From Actinomadura violacea (GTDB taxonomy: Bacteria; Actinomycetota; Actinomycetes; Streptosporangiales; Streptosporangiaceae), in the NCBI RefSeq assembly GCF_017573465.1, contig NZ_JAGEPF010000006.1, positions 62,001 to 126,000 on the forward strand: a DNA stretch of 64,000 nt, given 5' to 3'. Of the stretch, positions 49,385-57,882 are shown piece after piece. Position numbers and translations under genes: made by a program. A model generated the notes under the pieces. The model saw only the letters and a list, made by a program, of their open reading frames with translations, was not told where the DNA came from and made no database searches. The stretch's first letter is position 1; the number at the start of each line of letters is the position of its first letter.

Positions 49385-50470
49385 ATGCACACACCTTTCG
49401 CCACGGTCCGCAAGGCCGGCCGGAGCCGCTGGGCCCGCCGGGCCCTGCCCGGCGCCGCACTGGCGCTGACGGCGGCACTCGCCCTCTCGGCATGCGGGGA
49501 CTCGGGCTCCGGCAAGGACGCCTCCGGGCGCACCAAGGTCACCGTCCGCACCGACGTCTTCTACACCGGCGCGACCCTGCCCCTGATCGTCGGCGTCGAG
49601 AAGGGCATCTACGCCAAGCACGGCCTGAACGTCACCCTGAACCCGGGCAAGGGGTCGGCCACCACGCTCCAGACGGTCGCCAACGGCTCCGACGACATCG
49701 GCTACGCCGACGCCGGCGCGCTGGTGCAGGCCGTCGGCAAGCACATGCCGGTCCAGATGGTCGCCGGGATGGTGCAGAAGTCCCCGCTGGCGATCTTCGC
49801 GCGCAAGGACTCCGGGATCCGGACCGCCAAGGACCTGGCCGGCAAGACCGCCGGGTTCACCGCCGGGTCGGCCGCCGAGACGGTCTTCCCCGCGTACGCG
49901 AACGCGGCCGGCCTGAACCCGGACTCGGTCAAGTTCAACAAGGTCGACGTCCCGACCCGCGACAGCCTCTTCGTCCAGGGCAAGACGCAGTTCACCTTCG
50001 GCCTGCTGAACGTCACCGAGCCGAACATGAAGGTCAAGTGCAACTGCGACCTGACCGTCCTGCCCTACGCCTCCTCGGGCCTCGACGTGCTCAGCTCCGG
50101 CATCGTGACCTCCAAGAAGTTCGCCGACCACGACGGCGCCGCGCTCCGCAAGTTCCTCACCGCGACCGCCGAGGCCGTCAACACCACGAGCACCGACCCC
50201 GACGGCGCCGTCGAGTCCTTCTTCAAGTACGTCAAGACGACCAGCCTGTCCAAGGAGGTCGTCAAGCAGCAGTGGCTGGCGTCCGAGGGGCTGCTCACCA
50301 CGGACCGCACCAAGGGCCAGCCGTTCGGCTGCACCTCCGCCGACGACTGGAAGAGCACCATCCAGGTCATGGAGCAGCACGGCGGCGTCGACGCCGGGAA
50401 GGTGACGCCGGCGGACGCCGCGTCCAACGCCTTCCTGTCCGGCTGCTCCGACGCGCTCGGAGGGAAGTAG
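49385..50470 (+). CDS. NMT1/SsuA-type ABC substrate-binding lipoprotein
   Basis: 361 residues. Basic N-terminus, hydrophobic stretch and lipobox LSAC with Cys 37, so it is anchored outside the membrane. The mature part is an NMT1/THI5-like binding protein: TGATLPLIVGVEKGIYAKHG, ADAGALVQAVGKHMP and KDLAGKTAGFTAGSA. Members bind nitrate, sulfonates, taurine, pyrimidine precursors or aromatic acids. First gene of the importer operon; the ligand probably feeds the dehydrogenases around it. Confidence 0.9.
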   Translation: MHTPFATVRKAGRSRWARRALPGAALALTAALALSACGDSGSGKDASGRTKVTVRTDVFYTGATLPLIVGVEKGIYAKHGLNVTLNPGKGSATTLQTVANGSDDIGYADAGALVQAVGKHMPVQMVAGMVQKSPLAIFARKDSGIRTAKDLAGKTAGFTAGSAAETVFPAYANAAGLNPDSVKFNKVDVPTRDSLFVQGKTQFTFGLLNVTEPNMKVKCNCDLTVLPYASSGLDVLSSGIVTSKKFADHDGAALRKFLTATAEAVNTTSTDPDGAVESFFKYVKTTSLSKEVVKQQWLASEGLLTTDRTKGQPFGCTSADDWKSTIQVMEQHGGVDAGKVTPADAASNAFLSGCSDALGGK

Positions 50471-50473
50471 CCG

Positions 50474-51256
50474 ATGGCCGCCGCGAGCGCCCCCTTCATC
50501 GAGTTCGACGCGTTCACCAAGTCGTTCGACGCCGTCACCGCGGTCAGCGAGATGTCCTTCGAGCTGGAGCGCGGCGAGTTCCTGGCCATCGTCGGGCCGA
50601 GCGGCTGCGGCAAGAGCACGCTGCTGATGGCCCTCGCCGGGCTGACCCAGCCGTCCACCGGCCAGGTGCGGGTGCAGGGCGAGCCGGTGCTGAAGCCCTA
50701 CACCGACCTCGGGTTCGTCTTCCAGGGCGCCGAGCTGCTGCCCTGGCGGACCGCGCTGCAGAACGTCCTGCTGCAGAGCGAGATCCGCCGCGCCCCCAAG
50801 CAGGAGTCGGAGCGGCGGGCCAGGGAGCTGCTCGGGCAGGTCGGGCTCGACGGGTTCGAGGACAGCTACCCCGACGAGCTGTCCGGCGGGATGAAGCAGC
50901 GGGTCGCGCTGTGCCGCGCGCTGCTCCACGACCCGGAGATCCTGGTCATGGACGAGCCGTTCGGCGCGCTCGACGCGCTCACCCGCGACCAGATCCAGAT
51001 CGACCTGCAGCGGATGTGGATGGAGCGCCGCAAGACGGTCGTGTTCGTCACGCACAGCATCGACGAGGCCGTCTTCCTGGCCGACCGCGTCCTGGTGTTC
51101 TCGCCCCGCCCGGCCCGCATCGCGGCCGAGTTCCGGGTGCCGCTGGAGCGCCCCCGGCACCTGAGCGCGCGGACGGGCCCGGAGTTCACCCGCCTCGTCG
51201 GGGAGATCCGCGGCGTCTTCGAGACCCTCGGGGTCCTGAGGGAGGAGCGCAAGTGA
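50474..51256 (+). CDS. ABC importer ATPase, SsuB/TauB type
   Basis: 260 residues. Walker A GPSGCGKS (41-48), Q-loop FVFQGAELLPWRT, signature LSGGMKQR near 136, Walker B ILVMDEPFGALD near 157 and H-loop THSIDEA. These are the marks of the nitrate/sulfonate/taurine transporter ATPases. The gene starts three bases after the binding-protein stop and its stop overlaps the permease GTG. Confidence 0.94.
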   Translation: MAAASAPFIEFDAFTKSFDAVTAVSEMSFELERGEFLAIVGPSGCGKSTLLMALAGLTQPSTGQVRVQGEPVLKPYTDLGFVFQGAELLPWRTALQNVLLQSEIRRAPKQESERRARELLGQVGLDGFEDSYPDELSGGMKQRVALCRALLHDPEILVMDEPFGALDALTRDQIQIDLQRMWMERRKTVVFVTHSIDEAVFLADRVLVFSPRPARIAAEFRVPLERPRHLSARTGPEFTRLVGEIRGVFETLGVLREERK

Positions 51257-52173
51257 GCGGCACCACTCAGTCAAAGCAGGCGCAGTCCAAGCACGCGCGC
51301 AGGACCGGCCGCGGCGCGGCTCCCGCGAACCCGCCGGCGTCCGGCGGCGGCGCGGCCCCCGCCCGCCGCCCGTCCGGTGCCAAGCGGTTCCTGGAGTCGC
51401 GGCTCGCCGACTGGGTGCTGCCGCTGGTCCTCGTGGCGATCATCGTCGCGGTCTGGCAGGCCGTCTGCGCGTCCGGCGCCGTGGAGGAGTACGTGCTCCC
51501 CGCGCCGGGGGACGTCCTCGGCAAGATGTTCGGCGACTTCGGCACGTTCGCCGACCAGTCCGTGCCGACCATCGTGGCGATCTTCGTCGGGTTCGCGCTG
51601 GCCGTGGTGGTCGCGCTGCCCATCGCGGTGGCCATGGTCTACAGCGCGATCGTGCGGCGCGCGATCTACCCGCTGCTGATCATCGCGCAGGTGGTGCCGA
51701 AGGTGGCGATCGCGCCGCTGTTCATCATCTGGTTCGGGTTCGGCCAGCTGCCCAAGGTGCTGATGGTCGCGCTGATCTGCTTCTTCCCCGTGGTGATCGA
51801 CTCGCTCGTCGGGTTCCGCGCGGCGCGCCCGGAGAGCCTGATGCTGGTGCGCTCGATGGGCGCGAGCCGGTGGCAGGCGTTCTGGAAGGTCCGCTGGCCG
51901 TGGGCGCTGCCGAGCATCTTCGCGGGCGTCAAGGTCGGCATCACCCTCGCCGTCGTCGGCGCCGTGGTGGCCGAGTTCGTCGGCGCCGACAAGGGCCTCG
52001 GCGTCCTGCTGATCACCGCGCGCGGCGACATGGACAGCCTGACGGTGTTCGCCTCGATCGCCTGGCTCACCGTGATCGGGTTCGTCCTGTTCGTCGCGGT
52101 GGAGGCGCTGGAGCGGATCCTGCTGCCGGGCAAGCGCGGCGGCCGCTCCCACGAAGCGTCGGGCTCGCTGTGA
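51253..52173 (+). CDS. ABC importer permease, SsuC/TauC type
   Basis: 306 residues. A Ser/Ala/Arg/Pro-rich N-terminal tail (~1-45) precedes six membrane helices. The EAA-like loop reads FRAARPESLMLVRSMGASRWQAFWKVRWPWALPS near residue 194-227, typical of nitrate/sulfonate/taurine permeases. GTG 51253 overlaps the ATPase stop, and the stop overlaps the following dehydrogenase GTG. It forms the importer with the two preceding genes. Confidence 0.92.
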   Translation: MSGTTQSKQAQSKHARRTGRGAAPANPPASGGGAAPARRPSGAKRFLESRLADWVLPLVLVAIIVAVWQAVCASGAVEEYVLPAPGDVLGKMFGDFGTFADQSVPTIVAIFVGFALAVVVALPIAVAMVYSAIVRRAIYPLLIIAQVVPKVAIAPLFIIWFGFGQLPKVLMVALICFFPVVIDSLVGFRAARPESLMLVRSMGASRWQAFWKVRWPWALPSIFAGVKVGITLAVVGAVVAEFVGADKGLGVLLITARGDMDSLTVFASIAWLTVIGFVLFVAVEALERILLPGKRGGRSHEASGSL

Positions 52174-53393
52174 CCGCCTGCGGTGCGCCGGTGGCGTCCC
52201 GCACGGGCGCGTCCGGGAACGGGACGCAGCGCGCCGTCGTCTACGCGGGCCCCGGACGGGCCGCGGTCGGCGACGCGCCGATGCCCTCCCTGCGGACGCG
52301 CGCGGCGCCCGGCGTGCTGCCGCGCCGCTGCGACCACGGCGTGATCGTGCGGACGCTGGCGACCTGCGTCTGCGGCTCCGACCTGCACACGCTGCACGGG
52401 CCCGGCGCCGTCGAGGGCATGGTCCTCGGCCACGAGCTGACCGGCGTCGTCGTCGAGACGGGCCGGGACGTGGAGCGGGTCAAGGTCGGCGACGTGGTCT
52501 CGGTGCCGTTCAACGTCGCCTGCGGCCGGTGCGCGAACTGCCGCGCCGGCAGCACCGGGCACTGCCTGGCCACCAATCCGGCCAGGCCCGGCGCGACCTA
52601 CGGGATGGGCGAGGGCTTCGGCGGCTGGGCGGGCCTCCAGGCGGAGTACGCGCTCGTCCCCTACGCGGACTTCAACCTGTACGTCTTCGCCGACCCCGAC
52701 CAGGCCCGCGAGCGGCTGCTGGACGTCGCCCTGATCGGCGACATCCTGCCGACCGGCTACCACGCGGCCCGCTCCGCCGGCGTCGGCCCCGGCTCCACCG
52801 TCTACATCGCGGGGGCCGGGCCGGTCGGCCTTGCCTCGGCGGTCGCCTGCCGGATGCTCGGCGCCGCCGCCGTCATCGTCGGCGACTTCAACCGGGAGCG
52901 CCTCGAACACGTCCGCTCCCTCGGATTCGCCGCCGCCGACCTCGGCGACGGCGACCTGGCCGGGACGGTCGCCGGCACCGTCGGCGTCCCGCACGTGGAC
53001 GCCGGGATCGACTGCGTCGGCGTGTCCGACGCGGCCGTCGCCGGAGCCGGCGCGGACGGCGCGACGCCGCGCGCCGCGGCGCTCAACGACGTCATCGGGG
53101 TGGTGCGGCACGGCGGCGCGATCTCCGTCCCGGGCGTGTACCCGGCCGGGGCCCCCGGCGCGCGCCCGCCCCTCGGGGTGTGGCTCGGCGGCATCTGGTC
53201 CAAGGCCATCACGGTCAGCACCGGCGCCACGCCCGCGCGCCGCTACCAGGACGAACTCGCCACCGCCGTGCTCCTCGGCGGCGTCGCGATCGCGGACGCC
53301 GTCCGCGCCACCGCCGTCCCGCTGGAGCAGGGCGCCGAGGCGTACGAGCTTTCGGGGGCGGGCGCGAGCCGGAAGTTCGTCCTCACCCCGTAG
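52170..53393 (+). CDS. Zinc-dependent alcohol/formaldehyde dehydrogenase-like protein
   Basis: 407 residues. Catalytic zinc: CVCGSDLH and GHELTG; structural zinc: CGRCANCRAGSTGHC. The DILPTGYHAA motif and the long insert are typical of glutathione-independent formaldehyde dehydrogenases and relatives. NAD site AGAGPVGLASAVAC near 210. It is the fourth gene of the importer operon (GTGA overlap), so it probably oxidises an alcohol or aldehyde from the imported compound. Two strong hairpins follow. Confidence 0.9.
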   Translation: MTACGAPVASRTGASGNGTQRAVVYAGPGRAAVGDAPMPSLRTRAAPGVLPRRCDHGVIVRTLATCVCGSDLHTLHGPGAVEGMVLGHELTGVVVETGRDVERVKVGDVVSVPFNVACGRCANCRAGSTGHCLATNPARPGATYGMGEGFGGWAGLQAEYALVPYADFNLYVFADPDQARERLLDVALIGDILPTGYHAARSAGVGPGSTVYIAGAGPVGLASAVACRMLGAAAVIVGDFNRERLEHVRSLGFAAADLGDGDLAGTVAGTVGVPHVDAGIDCVGVSDAAVAGAGADGATPRAAALNDVIGVVRHGGAISVPGVYPAGAPGARPPLGVWLGGIWSKAITVSTGATPARRYQDELATAVLLGGVAIADAVRATAVPLEQGAEAYELSGAGASRKFVLTP

Positions 53394-53410
53394 GGCGCGA
53401 ACACGCCAGA

Positions 53411-53441
53411 CGGCGCCGGGACCACTGCGGTCCCGGCGCCG
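53411..53441. terminator. Terminator of importer operon
   Basis: CGGCGCCGGGACC and its exact reverse complement with a 5-base loop, followed by TTT, 18 bases after the dehydrogenase stop. Confidence 0.85.
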
Positions 53442-53487
53442 TTTCGCGTTCACGGACTGGTCCCCGCGGCGGGATCGGGGCAAGGCG

Positions 53488-53527
53488 AAGGGCCCGGTTC
53501 CGGACCGCCGTCCGGGACCGGGCCCTT
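53488..53527. terminator. Terminator of the leftward cupin operon
   Basis: 18-position stem (AAGGGCCCGGTTCCGGAC pairs with 53510-53527, one G-U) and a 4-base loop, with A/T ends on both sides. It lies 14 bases past the cupin stop and could work in both directions. Confidence 0.8.
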
Positions 53528-53541
53528 TCAGATGTGCCTGT

Positions 53542-54051
53542 TCAGCGCGTGACGCCGTGCATCGGCGAGGTCACCGGGTAGGTCGGCAGCTGCGGCTTCT
53601 GCGCGCCGATGATCACGCAGAACAGCGCCTCGCCGTCGCCCACGTTCCGCAGGCTCCGCGGCACGCCCGCCGGCACCCGGATGAGGTCCCGGTAGCCGAG
53701 CACGCGGCTCGCCGTCCGGGTCCCGTCCTCGACGTCGTGGACGGTCACCTCCAGCTTGCCCTCCAGAACGAAGAACGCCTCCTCCACGTCGTGGTGGGTG
53801 TGCTCGGGCCCCACACCGCCGACCGGGAGCCGCATGTTGGAGAACGTGAAGTGCTCGGACGGGAGGATCCGCGAGTCGGTCTCGTGGTTGCCCGTCGCGC
53901 CGGAGCCGATGTAGCGGATCTGGGCGCGGCGGAACTCCTCGCCGGCCTTGGCCTGGAAGGCGAGCGTGTCCCAGTCCTCGTAGCGGGACTCGCGGCCGGC
54001 GATGCAGGAATCGATCAGCTGGTCCAGGTCGGTCGCCGTCTTCTCCGTCAT
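53542..54051 (-). CDS. Cupin-domain protein
   Basis: 169 residues with one cupin barrel. Motif 1 is GPEHTHHDVEEAFFVLEGKLEV (H84, H86, E91 metal ligands) and motif 2 is GYRDLIRVPAGVPRSLRNVGDG. The N-terminal ~70 residues are family-specific. Single-domain metal cupins include dioxygenases, isomerases and ectoine-synthase-like enzymes. It ends the leftward operon AspDH-like / hydrolase / cupin. Its start overlaps the hydrolase stop. Reaction unknown; ring cleavage is possible in this setting. Confidence 0.85.
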   Translation of the reverse strand: MTEKTATDLDQLIDSCIAGRESRYEDWDTLAFQAKAGEEFRRAQIRYIGSGATGNHETDSRILPSEHFTFSNMRLPVGGVGPEHTHHDVEEAFFVLEGKLEVTVHDVEDGTRTASRVLGYRDLIRVPAGVPRSLRNVGDGEALFCVIIGAQKPQLPTYPVTSPMHGVTR

Positions 54052-54857
54052 GTTGGGGTCTCCTCTGAATCGGTGTGGGGAACAAGGAAGTCGCACACGG
54101 CGCGGGCGAACGCCTCGGGCCGTTCGATGTGGGCCAGGTGGCCGGCGCCGGGGACCTCGGCGTACCGGGCTCCGGGGACGGCGGCCGCGATGAGCCGGCT
54201 CTCCGCCGGCGGGCAGACCGCGTCGTGCTCGCCGACGAGCACGAGCGTGGGCGCCGCCACGGCGGCGAACGCGTCCTCGTGGTCGGTCGCCGCCATCGAC
54301 TCGGCCGCGTAGCCGTAGCCGGGCAGCCGGATCGCGGCGGCCATCGCCTCGGCGACGCGGGCGATGTCCGCGGGCGCGGCGCCCGGGGAGAGCAGCCGCG
54401 GCGCGCGGGCGCGGGCGAACTCCGCCGCGCCGCGCTCCGCCAGCTCCGCACCGCGCGTCCGCATGGCCGCGGCCTTCTGCGGGCTCGTGCCGGAGCCGCG
54501 CGTGGAGTCGGCGAGGATCAGGGCGTCCACGCGGCCGGGACGGCGCAGCGCGAGCCGGGTCGCGATCACCCCGCCCCAGGAGGTGCCGAGGACGGTCGCG
54601 CTGCGGATCCCGAGCCCGTCGAGGACGCCTGCGGCGGCGTCGGCGTACCCGTCCATGCCGGGCGCGGCGGCCGGGTCGGCGGAGGCGGCGTATCCGGGGG
54701 CGTCCCAGGCGATGATCCGGAGCCGTCCGGCGAGCAGGCGCGCGACGGCGTCGAACCCCGCTCCGCTGGACCCGATGCCGTGCAGGCACAGGATCGGCGG
54801 CGCGTCGCCGCCGGTGTCACGCACGGCGATCCCGCCGATCGTCACGGCCCGGCTCAC
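54048..54857 (-). CDS. Alpha/beta hydrolase (meta-cleavage-hydrolase-like)
   Basis: 269 residues. Oxyanion motif LCLHGIGSSGAGFD near residue 23, nucleophile elbow VLGTSWGGVIA with Ser near 93, Asp in LVGEHDAVCP near 212 and His in VPGAGHLAHIERP near 240. This resembles the 2-hydroxymuconic-semialdehyde hydrolase group that splits C-C bonds after ring cleavage, but esterase activity is equally possible. GTG 54857 overlaps the AspDH-like stop; the stop overlaps the cupin start. Confidence 0.88.
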   Translation of the reverse strand: MSRAVTIGGIAVRDTGGDAPPILCLHGIGSSGAGFDAVARLLAGRLRIIAWDAPGYAASADPAAAPGMDGYADAAAGVLDGLGIRSATVLGTSWGGVIATRLALRRPGRVDALILADSTRGSGTSPQKAAAMRTRGAELAERGAAEFARARAPRLLSPGAAPADIARVAEAMAAAIRLPGYGYAAESMAATDHEDAFAAVAAPTLVLVGEHDAVCPPAESRLIAAAVPGARYAEVPGAGHLAHIERPEAFARAVCDFLVPHTDSEETPT

Positions 54858-55681
54858 GCGACCCGCCACGCGGCGCCGGGGACCAGGTCGGCCAGGGACC
54901 GCAGCACCGCGTGGGCGACGAGCCCGCTGGTCGCCGGGTTCGCCGGGTCCGGGAGGTTGCCGAGCTCGAAGCGGTACTCGCCCACCGGCCCGGCGAACTC
55001 GACGACGTGCCTGGTCAGCGGGGTATCGGGGTCGGCCAGCAGGCGCACGCGCACCGACGCCCAGTCGCCGGCCGCCAGCGCCACGGTCGCCGCGACGTTG
55101 GCGTTGCGGGGGAACCGGACGGCGGCCTCGCGGGCGTCGCCGTCGAACACGGTGACCGGGGGGTCGCCGGGACGCAGCGACCTCAACCGGTTCGCGGCCG
55201 GTTCGTCCATCCAGGGCTGGACCAGCGACGCGGGCGCCTTGGACGAGGTGAGCCGCACGCGGGTGAGCGGCCCGGCGAGGGCCGCGGCGCGCAGCGCGTC
55301 GAGGCCGCCGAGCGCGCCCGGGCACACCAGCAGCCGGCCGGAGCCCGCGGCGGTCAGCCGGGTGAGCTCGCGGAACAGGTCCTCGTCGGCGAGCGCGCCG
55401 ACCGACACGGCGAGCAGGTCGCGCCCGGCGGCGAGCACCGCGGGGCCGTGCTCGCGGAGCGCCGGCCCGCCCGCGGCCTCGACGACCACGTCGGCGGAGG
55501 CGAGCAGCCCGCGCATGTCGGGCACCGACGCCGGGACGGCGCCGTCGGCGCCGCGGGTCAGGACCCCGCCGAGCGCGGCGCCGGGCACCGCGCCCTTGCA
55601 CAGCGCCCCGGCCACGTTCGCGCCGATCGCCCCGTGCCCGAGGACGCCCACCCGCAGCACGGCACCGTGCACCGCCGTCAC
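54854..55681 (-). CDS. L-aspartate-dehydrogenase-like oxidoreductase
   Basis: 275 residues. Rossmann motif VGVLGHGAIGANVAGAL near 11-27, central PGALGGLDALRAAA and the C-terminal FPRNANVAAT motif match the NadX/aspartate dehydrogenase family. Paralogues in catabolic clusters act on other amino or imino acids. No nadA or nadC is near, so NAD synthesis is unlikely. It begins the leftward operon; GTG 55681 follows GGAGACGG, and a CCAAG-TAT-CTTGG dyad lies just upstream, shared with the MarR promoters. Confidence 0.85.
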   Translation of the reverse strand: MTAVHGAVLRVGVLGHGAIGANVAGALCKGAVPGAALGGVLTRGADGAVPASVPDMRGLLASADVVVEAAGGPALREHGPAVLAAGRDLLAVSVGALADEDLFRELTRLTAAGSGRLLVCPGALGGLDALRAAALAGPLTRVRLTSSKAPASLVQPWMDEPAANRLRSLRPGDPPVTVFDGDAREAAVRFPRNANVAATVALAAGDWASVRVRLLADPDTPLTRHVVEFAGPVGEYRFELGNLPDPANPATSGLVAHAVLRSLADLVPGAAWRVA

Positions 55682-55688
55682 CCCGTCT

Positions 55689-55701
55689 CCAAGTATCTTG
55701 G
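55689..55701. promoter_or_regulatory. MarR-type dyad before aspartate-dehydrogenase-like gene
   Basis: CCAAGTATCTTGG (CCAAG-TAT-CTTGG) lies 8 bases before the start. On the coding strand it reads CCAAGATACTTGG, matching CCAAGATACCTTG at 49223. A further ATACTTG lies at 55709-55715. Confidence 0.55.
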
Positions 55702-55805
55702 TTATGAAATACTTGCTCTAAAGATATCTGCAGCGCGAGCGGCCGCGCAAGCGTGCGTGCCGGCGGCGGGACTCCTCGGGCGCCGCGGAGTCCCGGAACA
55801 CGCGA

Positions 55806-55839
55806 ACGGGCCCGGAATCCCAGGGGATTCCGGGCCCGT
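55806..55839. terminator. Terminator after DUF2236 gene
   Basis: 15-bp perfect stem (ACGGGCCCGGAATCC with its reverse complement) and 4-base loop, 17 bases past the stop of the leftward gene at 55857. Confidence 0.85.
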
Positions 55840-55856
55840 GCGGGGGCGGCGAAGGA

Positions 55857-57098
55857 TCAGTAGTTGGGGTTGTTCGTGGTGGGGATCTGGATGCTGATCG
55901 GGTAGTTCGCCCCGGACAGGACGAGCAGCACGCCCTGCCGGATGATCTCGTCGAACACCCAGTAGAACTCCCGCAGCTCCTTCGGGGCCTTGGTGATGTC
56001 GAGGATGCCCTCGCGGACCGCGACGAACGGCGGCCAGAGGTCGGCGAACACCTGGTCCCAGACCGGCTCCTTCGGGATCTTCAGCCAGGTCGCGATCTCG
56101 TCGCCGAGCACGAAGCGGGTCAGCGCGCCGAGGATGTGCTTGGTGAGGATGCCGCCGTCGATGAACGCCGCGAGGTTGAGCAGCATGTCGGCGAGCTTGA
56201 TGCCCTCGGCGGTGGGCGCGAGGACCGGGTCCAGCACCTGGGCGGCCTGCGCGTTCGCCTCGTCCCAGGACTTCGGGATGTACTCGTCCTTGATGCCGAG
56301 CATGTGCGCGGCGAGCTGCCACGAGTGCAGGAACGCCGCGGCCTCGTCGGCGGGGACCGCCACCTTCCACTTGGCGAACTGCTTCATCACCGTCGTGGGC
56401 AGACTGTGCCAGGTGACCATCATGTCGGCCTGGCTGATCGGGATCTTCTCGTCGGCGGTCTTGGTCCAGTACGCGGACTTGGGCAGCAGGTTGCGGACGC
56501 CGGCGTGCGCGAGCCGGGTCTTGACGCAGGTGACGATCATCTCGCCGTCGGGCTGGAACGCCTTCTCGGTGCCGATGTCGTAGCCGAGCTTGGCGGTCTT
56601 GGTGATGCGGTCGCGCATGTCCGCGCCGCCCTTGGAGTAGTAGACGGCGCGCGCCTCGTGCGGGATCGCGGTGCTCATCATGCCGCTGGCGAAGCCGTAG
56701 GTGACGCCGAGGTACAGGCCGCGCTTCTGGTTGAACTCGAACGCCTTGGCGAGCTTGTCCTGGTCGGTCCAGGAGGGCAGCTGCCGGGCGCGTTCCAGGA
56801 AGTCGCGCAGGTCGGCGGGCAGGCCGGCCGGCAGCGCCTGGCCGTTCTTCGTCCAGGTCTTCAGCAGCTCGTTGACCTTGGGCACGTCGCCGCGCTGGAG
56901 CAGGGCGGCGACCAGGTCGTCGGCCTCGGGGTCCCAGACCCACCGGGGGTCGGCGCCCTGGCCGGCGCCGACGACCGAGCCCTTGGGCGACCACGTCCAC
57001 AGGGGACGCGCCTGGGCGGGGGACGCGACGGTCAGCGCCCCGAGCGCGCCGATCGTCCCGCCCGCCAAGAGCACGCTGCGTCTGCTGGGTGTCTCCAT
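55857..57098 (-). CDS. Exported DUF2236 (Lcp/MpaB-like) protein
   Basis: 413 residues. The N-terminus METPSRRSVLLAGGTIGALG is a Tat signal, so the folded protein is exported. The mature part is a helical DUF2236 domain with VKTRLAHAGVRNLL (Lys-Thr pair) and MMVTWHSLPTT (candidate heme-ligand His), as in latex clearing proteins that oxidatively cleave polyisoprene. The Arg three positions before the Lys in rubber oxygenases is not evident, so a different substrate is possible. A 19-base inverted repeat lies upstream. ATG 57098 gives the Tat start. Confidence 0.75.
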   Translation of the reverse strand: METPSRRSVLLAGGTIGALGALTVASPAQARPLWTWSPKGSVVGAGQGADPRWVWDPEADDLVAALLQRGDVPKVNELLKTWTKNGQALPAGLPADLRDFLERARQLPSWTDQDKLAKAFEFNQKRGLYLGVTYGFASGMMSTAIPHEARAVYYSKGGADMRDRITKTAKLGYDIGTEKAFQPDGEMIVTCVKTRLAHAGVRNLLPKSAYWTKTADEKIPISQADMMVTWHSLPTTVMKQFAKWKVAVPADEAAAFLHSWQLAAHMLGIKDEYIPKSWDEANAQAAQVLDPVLAPTAEGIKLADMLLNLAAFIDGGILTKHILGALTRFVLGDEIATWLKIPKEPVWDQVFADLWPPFVAVREGILDITKAPKELREFYWVFDEIIRQGVLLVLSGANYPISIQIPTTNNPNY

Positions 57099-57168
57099 CC
57101 TTCGCCTCCTCGTGGCCGGGAGCGCCGTGCCGGTGCGCCGTGACGCCCCGAGGGGCACCTTAGACGCT

Positions 57169-57187
57169 TATTGGCGTCCCGCCAATA
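57169..57187. promoter_or_regulatory. TATTGGCG-TCC-CGCCAATA inverted repeat
   Basis: Perfect 8-bp arms, 71-89 bases before the DUF2236 gene start. It has the form of a repressor operator; no regulator gene is adjacent. Confidence 0.55.
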
Positions 57188-57207
57188 GTTGTTGGCAACG
57201 CGGTGGC

Positions 57208-57239
57208 CACGGATCGCCGCGGGGCCGCGGCGATCCGTG
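57208..57239. terminator. Terminator after 209-residue protein gene
   Basis: Perfect 15-bp stem (CACGGATCGCCGCGG and its reverse complement) with two bases between the arms, 13 bases past the leftward stop at 57253. Confidence 0.85.
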
Positions 57240-57252
57240 CGAGGAGGTCCGG

Positions 57253-57882
57253 TCAGGAGCCGGCGCCGCCGGCGAGGATCCGCAATGCCTCGGGAGTCAG
57301 CTCGCCGCCCGGGCTGCGCTCGCGGCCCTCGGCCAGCAGCCCGCGGCGGCGCGCGAGGCGGACCCAGTTCGCCGCGGCCCGCCACGTCGACCCGCAGGAT
57401 TCGGCGATCCGCTGGACGGGGTTCGAGTGGCGGTTGTCGATGTTCCATATATAGAGGGCCGCCACCAGCGCGAAGAATTCGTCCGGCCGGCCTTTCCTGC
57501 CGGGCGTCGGATCCCGTTCGGTGGCGGCGCGGATGCGATCGGCGACGACATCGGCCGGTTCGCCGGTGCCGGGGACGAGGCCGCCGTCGTGTTCGGCATC
57601 GAGCGCCGCCCTCATCTTCTTGGTCAGCTTGTTCAGCGGAATGGAGCGCAGGACGGTCGAGGTGATCCCCTGGGCGGTCTGGAAGGGGTCGGCGCCGGGC
57701 CTGGGGGCGATGGTGATCTCGGTCGGCCCGCCGCGTCCCGACGCGGGCCAGCGCAGCGTGACCTGCCAGGAGCCGATCTCGAAGGCGTCGGTCAGCTCGG
57801 GCGCGGGGCCGCCGCGGGCGGGCCTCGCGCGGGCACCGAGCCGTTCCTGCCGGGGGCGGCCGCGGGGTTGGTGCTCGTGCAT
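57253..57882 (-). CDS. Hypothetical protein, 209 residues, possible DNA-binding C-terminus
   Basis: Not recognised by name. The N-terminus is Arg/Pro/Gly-rich. A middle part (~35-90) reads as beta strands then QTAQGITSTVLRSIPLNKLTKK. The C-terminal ~80 residues (PDEFFALVAALYIWNIDNRHSNPVQRIAES, then STWRAAANWVRLARRRGLL) look like a helix-turn-helix of the kind in actinomycete phage-like or regulatory proteins. It stands alone with its own terminator. Regulation of its own locus is possible but unproven. Confidence 0.6.
   Translation of the reverse strand: MHEHQPRGRPRQERLGARARPARGGPAPELTDAFEIGSWQVTLRWPASGRGGPTEITIAPRPGADPFQTAQGITSTVLRSIPLNKLTKKMRAALDAEHDGGLVPGTGEPADVVADRIRAATERDPTPGRKGRPDEFFALVAALYIWNIDNRHSNPVQRIAESCGSTWRAAANWVRLARRRGLLAEGRERSPGGELTPEALRILAGGAGS

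Noticed and set aside
51666..53483. Minus-strand frame of about 600 codons opposite permease and dehydrogenase genes
   Set aside because: Antisense shadow of two recognisable genes and spanning their boundary.
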